A program made the position numbers and the translations under genes. DNA of 7,597 nt from NCBI GenBank assembly GCA_900548275.1, contig URJY01000044.1:1-7597 (forward strand), read 5' to 3'. Of the stretch, positions 6,279 to 7,597 are shown in pieces; within the stretch, counting starts at the first letter, position 1; every line of letters begins with the position of its first letter. The notes below the pieces were generated by a model. It did no database searches, was not told the origin of the DNA, and saw only the letters and a program-made list of their open reading frames with translations. This stretch comes from an uncultured Opitutales bacterium (lineage in GTDB: Bacteria; Verrucomicrobiota; Verrucomicrobiia; Opitutales; Intestinicryptomonadaceae).

Positions 6279-6521
6279 ATGAAGAAGGAAAAGGCAACGA
6301 TGTCGATGGGGCGCAAATGCCGCCTCTGCAAACAGGAAATTTTTGTAACAATCTACCAAGACGAAGACGGCTTTTTTGTCAGCGAAAAATGCGGATGCGA
6401 AGACAAGGGCTTCCCGCCGCGCCGCCACGCCTGCGACATCCCAGAGTACGCTACGGAACTCAAACGCCGAATCGCCGCCGCACAGGAAATTTTGGAGGAA
6501 CTCACAAAATACATCGGATAA
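6279..6521 (+). CDS. Small zinc-ribbon-like protein, unrecognised
   Basis: Predicted 80-residue protein that I do not recognise. Two cysteine pairs, C14-x2-C17 and C38-x-C40, are 20 residues apart with a strand-rich stretch between them (EIFVTIYQDEDGFFVSE). H50 and C52 follow. This is the layout expected of a small metal-binding fold. The C-terminal part (about 55-79, EYATELKRRIAAAQEILEEL) should form one amphipathic or coiled-coil helix that could bind a partner. There is no signal peptide, so it is probably cytoplasmic. Promoter, Shine-Dalgarno site and a start of the next gene 8 nt downstream all support a real gene. A nucleic-acid-binding or adaptor role is possible but not shown. Confidence 0.72.
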   Translation: MKKEKATMSMGRKCRLCKQEIFVTIYQDEDGFFVSEKCGCEDKGFPPRRHACDIPEYATELKRRIAAAQEILEELTKYIG

Positions 6522-6529
6522 AAAAACCG

Positions 6530-7075
6530 ATGGGACGGGTTCTAAAGATAACGCTTTGCATACTTGCGGCAACGGCGGCGGCACTTGCCGACATTCCCGA
6601 AAGTTCGGCAAAAAAAGCGCAAACCGACCGCATACTGAAAGTGCTTTCGGAAATGAACGGCGTCGATTTCAAAAAATCGACGCAGCGCGATTCGAACGAC
6701 AATTTGACCTACGAATACAACGACATACGCCAAAAGATACTTAGGATTTCCGACCCGATTGAACTGGCAAAACTCATAGTTCTTGCCCACTACATCATAT
6801 ACCCCGCCGACGCAGACACTTGGATTGCCGACCGCAATTTCTCGTACGTTGTCGGAATATCCGATATGAAACGGCTTAAAAGCCATCCCGATTTTGCCGA
6901 CGCAATGCTTTTCATAAAAAGCGCAATCCGCCTCGACGCACACAACGGCGAAGAATTTGACGAAGTAATAGAAGCGGCGCGCGATGTCCCGAAAATCGAC
7001 AAATACTTTCCGAAAAAAAAAAGCCGAACAGCCTATTTGCGCCGCAGTTTTGAAAAGAGAACCACCGCCCCGTAA
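6530..7075 (+). CDS. Small exported protein of unknown function
   Basis: Predicted 181-residue protein, not recognised. It begins with a clear Sec signal peptide (MGRVLKITLCILAATAAALA, residues 1-20, then DIPESSAKK). There is no lipobox at Cys10, so it should be a soluble periplasmic or secreted protein. The mature part looks largely helical and charged, including ISDPIELAKLIVLAHYIIYP (73-92) and MKRLKSHPDFADAMLFIKSA (113-132). The tail is very basic (PKKKSRTAYLRRSFEKR, 161-177). The frame is open upstream to 6227, but the signal peptide and the preceding gene's stop at 6519-6521 favour the ATG at 6530. Oddities are an internal 10-bp hairpin (6660-6683), an A10 run at codons 161-164, and a 43-bp overlap with the opposing membrane-protein gene. 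Confidence 0.72.
   Translation: MGRVLKITLCILAATAAALADIPESSAKKAQTDRILKVLSEMNGVDFKKSTQRDSNDNLTYEYNDIRQKILRISDPIELAKLIVLAHYIIYPADADTWIADRNFSYVVGISDMKRLKSHPDFADAMLFIKSAIRLDAHNGEEFDEVIEAARDVPKIDKYFPKKKSRTAYLRRSFEKRTTAP
6660..6683. repeat. Perfect 10-bp inverted repeat inside the exported-protein gene
   Basis: GCGTCGATTT (6660-6669) and AAATCGACGC (6674-6683) flank a CAAA loop, giving a stable hairpin about 130 nt into the coding region. It codes for part of GVDFKKSTQ. No T-tract follows on either strand, so it is not a terminator. Confidence 0.75.
7013..7022 (+). repeat. A10 homopolymer within a coding region
   Basis: Ten consecutive A residues encode the PKKKS stretch near the C-terminus of the exported protein. 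On the opposite strand they are a T10 run beginning about 11 nt after the membrane-protein stop. They could act as its termination tract, although only a weak stem precedes them. Confidence 0.85.
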
Positions 7076-7461
7076 ACGACAAAATACGCCCCCATGAGAT
7101 ACGCAGGTATCGCAAAATTCCAGATGGTAAATATCCACGCACCGCCGAAAAGAAATTTGATATTTACCAACAGCGACGGTTCTGAGGGAATATCGCGGGT
7201 AAAAATGTACAATACCAAAACGACAAGATACGAGATATATACCATCGCCAGCTGCAAAAGATACGCCCGCAGGCAAACCGCGGAAAAATTTTCGCATTTG
7301 TAATTTCTGCGAACTATCAGCCAATAAGACAAGGCAAGATACGCGGCAAAAAATACGAATATATCGGGATATTCTCGCAAACAAAATATTTGAAAATACA
7401 AAAGCCCGAGAAACGAAAATAGCGCGGGAAGATACGCCGTATACAATTTCGAACGCCTCAT
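7033..7461 (-). CDS. Small multi-pass membrane protein, unrecognised
   Basis: Predicted 142-residue integral membrane protein with four or five hydrophobic segments, at about residues 8-27, 33-50, 65-88 and 100-136 (the last could be two). The ends are basic (MRRSK and SKLRRK) and there is a charged linker RRNYKCE at 51-57. I recognise no family motif. The ATG at 7461-7459 is chosen over a TTG at 7497; the extra 12 residues are polar and would overlap the likely promoter. No Shine-Dalgarno sequence precedes it. A TATACT (complement of 7497-7502) could be its -10 hexamer. It faces the exported-protein gene and the last 14 codons of each overlap. The helix pattern and consistent length make it probably real. 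Confidence 0.62.
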   Translation of the reverse strand: MRRSKLYTAYLPALFSFLGLLYFQIFCLREYPDIFVFFAAYLALSYWLIVRRNYKCENFSAVCLRAYLLQLAMVYISYLVVLVLYIFTRDIPSEPSLLVNIKFLFGGAWIFTIWNFAIPAYLMGAYFVVYGAVVLFSKLRRK

Positions 7462-7503
7462 ACGTTTACAGGTACTTGTTTTATTAACTGCCCGCAAGTA
7501 TAT

Positions 7504-7519
7504 TTTAATGAATAATGAA
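7504..7519 (+). repeat. Second copy of part of the left-end A/T repeat
   Basis: TTTAATGAATAATGAA is the exact reverse complement of positions 64-79. It sits in the upstream region of the membrane-protein gene. Only these 16 nt are shared; the hairpin part of the left-end element is absent here. Confidence 0.6.
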
Positions 7520-7554
7520 TTGCGGAGTACATTTTATAACGCCGCAAGAATGAA

Positions 7555-7581
7555 TTTCGGCGTTTACGATAGACGCCGAAA
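7555..7581. repeat. 9-bp inverted repeat at the right end
   Basis: TTTCGGCGT (7555-7563) and ACGCCGAAA (7573-7581) flank a 9-nt spacer. It could be a terminator for a minus-strand gene beyond the window, since TTCATTCTT follows on that strand, but the T content is weak. An operator is also possible. Confidence 0.45.
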
Positions 7582-7597
7582 GAACAACAAGAATCGC

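Noticed and set aside
6012..6282. 68- and 87-codon plus-strand frames downstream of rplS
   Set aside because: They run through the terminator hairpins, have no ribosome binding site, and show low-complexity translations.
6227..6529. N-terminal extension of the exported protein from a TTG at 6227
   Set aside because: It would overlap the zinc-ribbon-like gene, bury the signal peptide and start at the -35 hexamer.
4429..7281. GCAAACCGC found three times (4429-4437, 6088-6096, 7273-7281)
   Set aside because: One copy lies in a coding region, flanks are unrelated, and the base composition makes chance plausible.
1..7597. Mobile element, CRISPR array, tRNA, rRNA or known defence system
   Set aside because: I find no transposase or integrase motif, no regularly spaced repeats, no cloverleaf and no recognisable defence domain on either strand.

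Overview
This window looks like bacterial chromosome from a free-living or gut-associated heterotroph, probably of the Verrucomicrobiota/Lentisphaerae (PVC) group. That placement is an inference from the gene mix (an exported GH78 rhamnosidase beside core genes), moderate-to-high GC, and the rarity of Shine-Dalgarno sequences. No 16S rRNA or other phylogenetic anchor is present, so the phylum is not proven.

Layout: (1) 1-96 is a non-coding repeat-like stretch, a 12-bp hairpin followed by A/T-rich 'TTCATT' units. (2) 97-1837, minus strand, is a two-gene unit: holA (DNA polymerase III delta, clamp loader) followed 11 nt later by a SanA-family inner-membrane protein. (3) 1838-1962 is a divergent promoter region. 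(4) 1963-4335, plus strand, is a secreted family 78 alpha-L-rhamnosidase with its four catalytic acidic positions intact, followed by a strong intrinsic terminator and a second, bidirectional-looking one. (5) 4568-5955, plus strand, is the translation operon rpsP-trmD-rplS. It lacks the usual rimM between rpsP and trmD, and a terminator-like hairpin lies there instead. trmD and rplS overlap by ATGA. (6) 5956-6278 has no convincing gene but carries two intrinsic terminators in tandem and then a good sigma70-like promoter. (7) 6279-7075, plus strand, holds two small unrecognised genes, a zinc-ribbon-like protein and an exported protein. (8) 7033-7461, minus strand, is an unrecognised multi-pass membrane protein whose 3' end overlaps the exported-protein gene by 43 bp. 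(9) 7462-7597 is non-coding, with a second copy of part of the left-end repeat and an inverted repeat.

Functionally, most of the window is housekeeping: replication clamp loading, envelope integrity, tRNA m1G37 methylation and two ribosomal proteins. The rhamnosidase is a stand-alone glycan-degrading enzyme with no transporter or regulator beside it. The least understood part is 6279-7461. I do not see a clear defence system, mobile element, CRISPR array or RNA gene.
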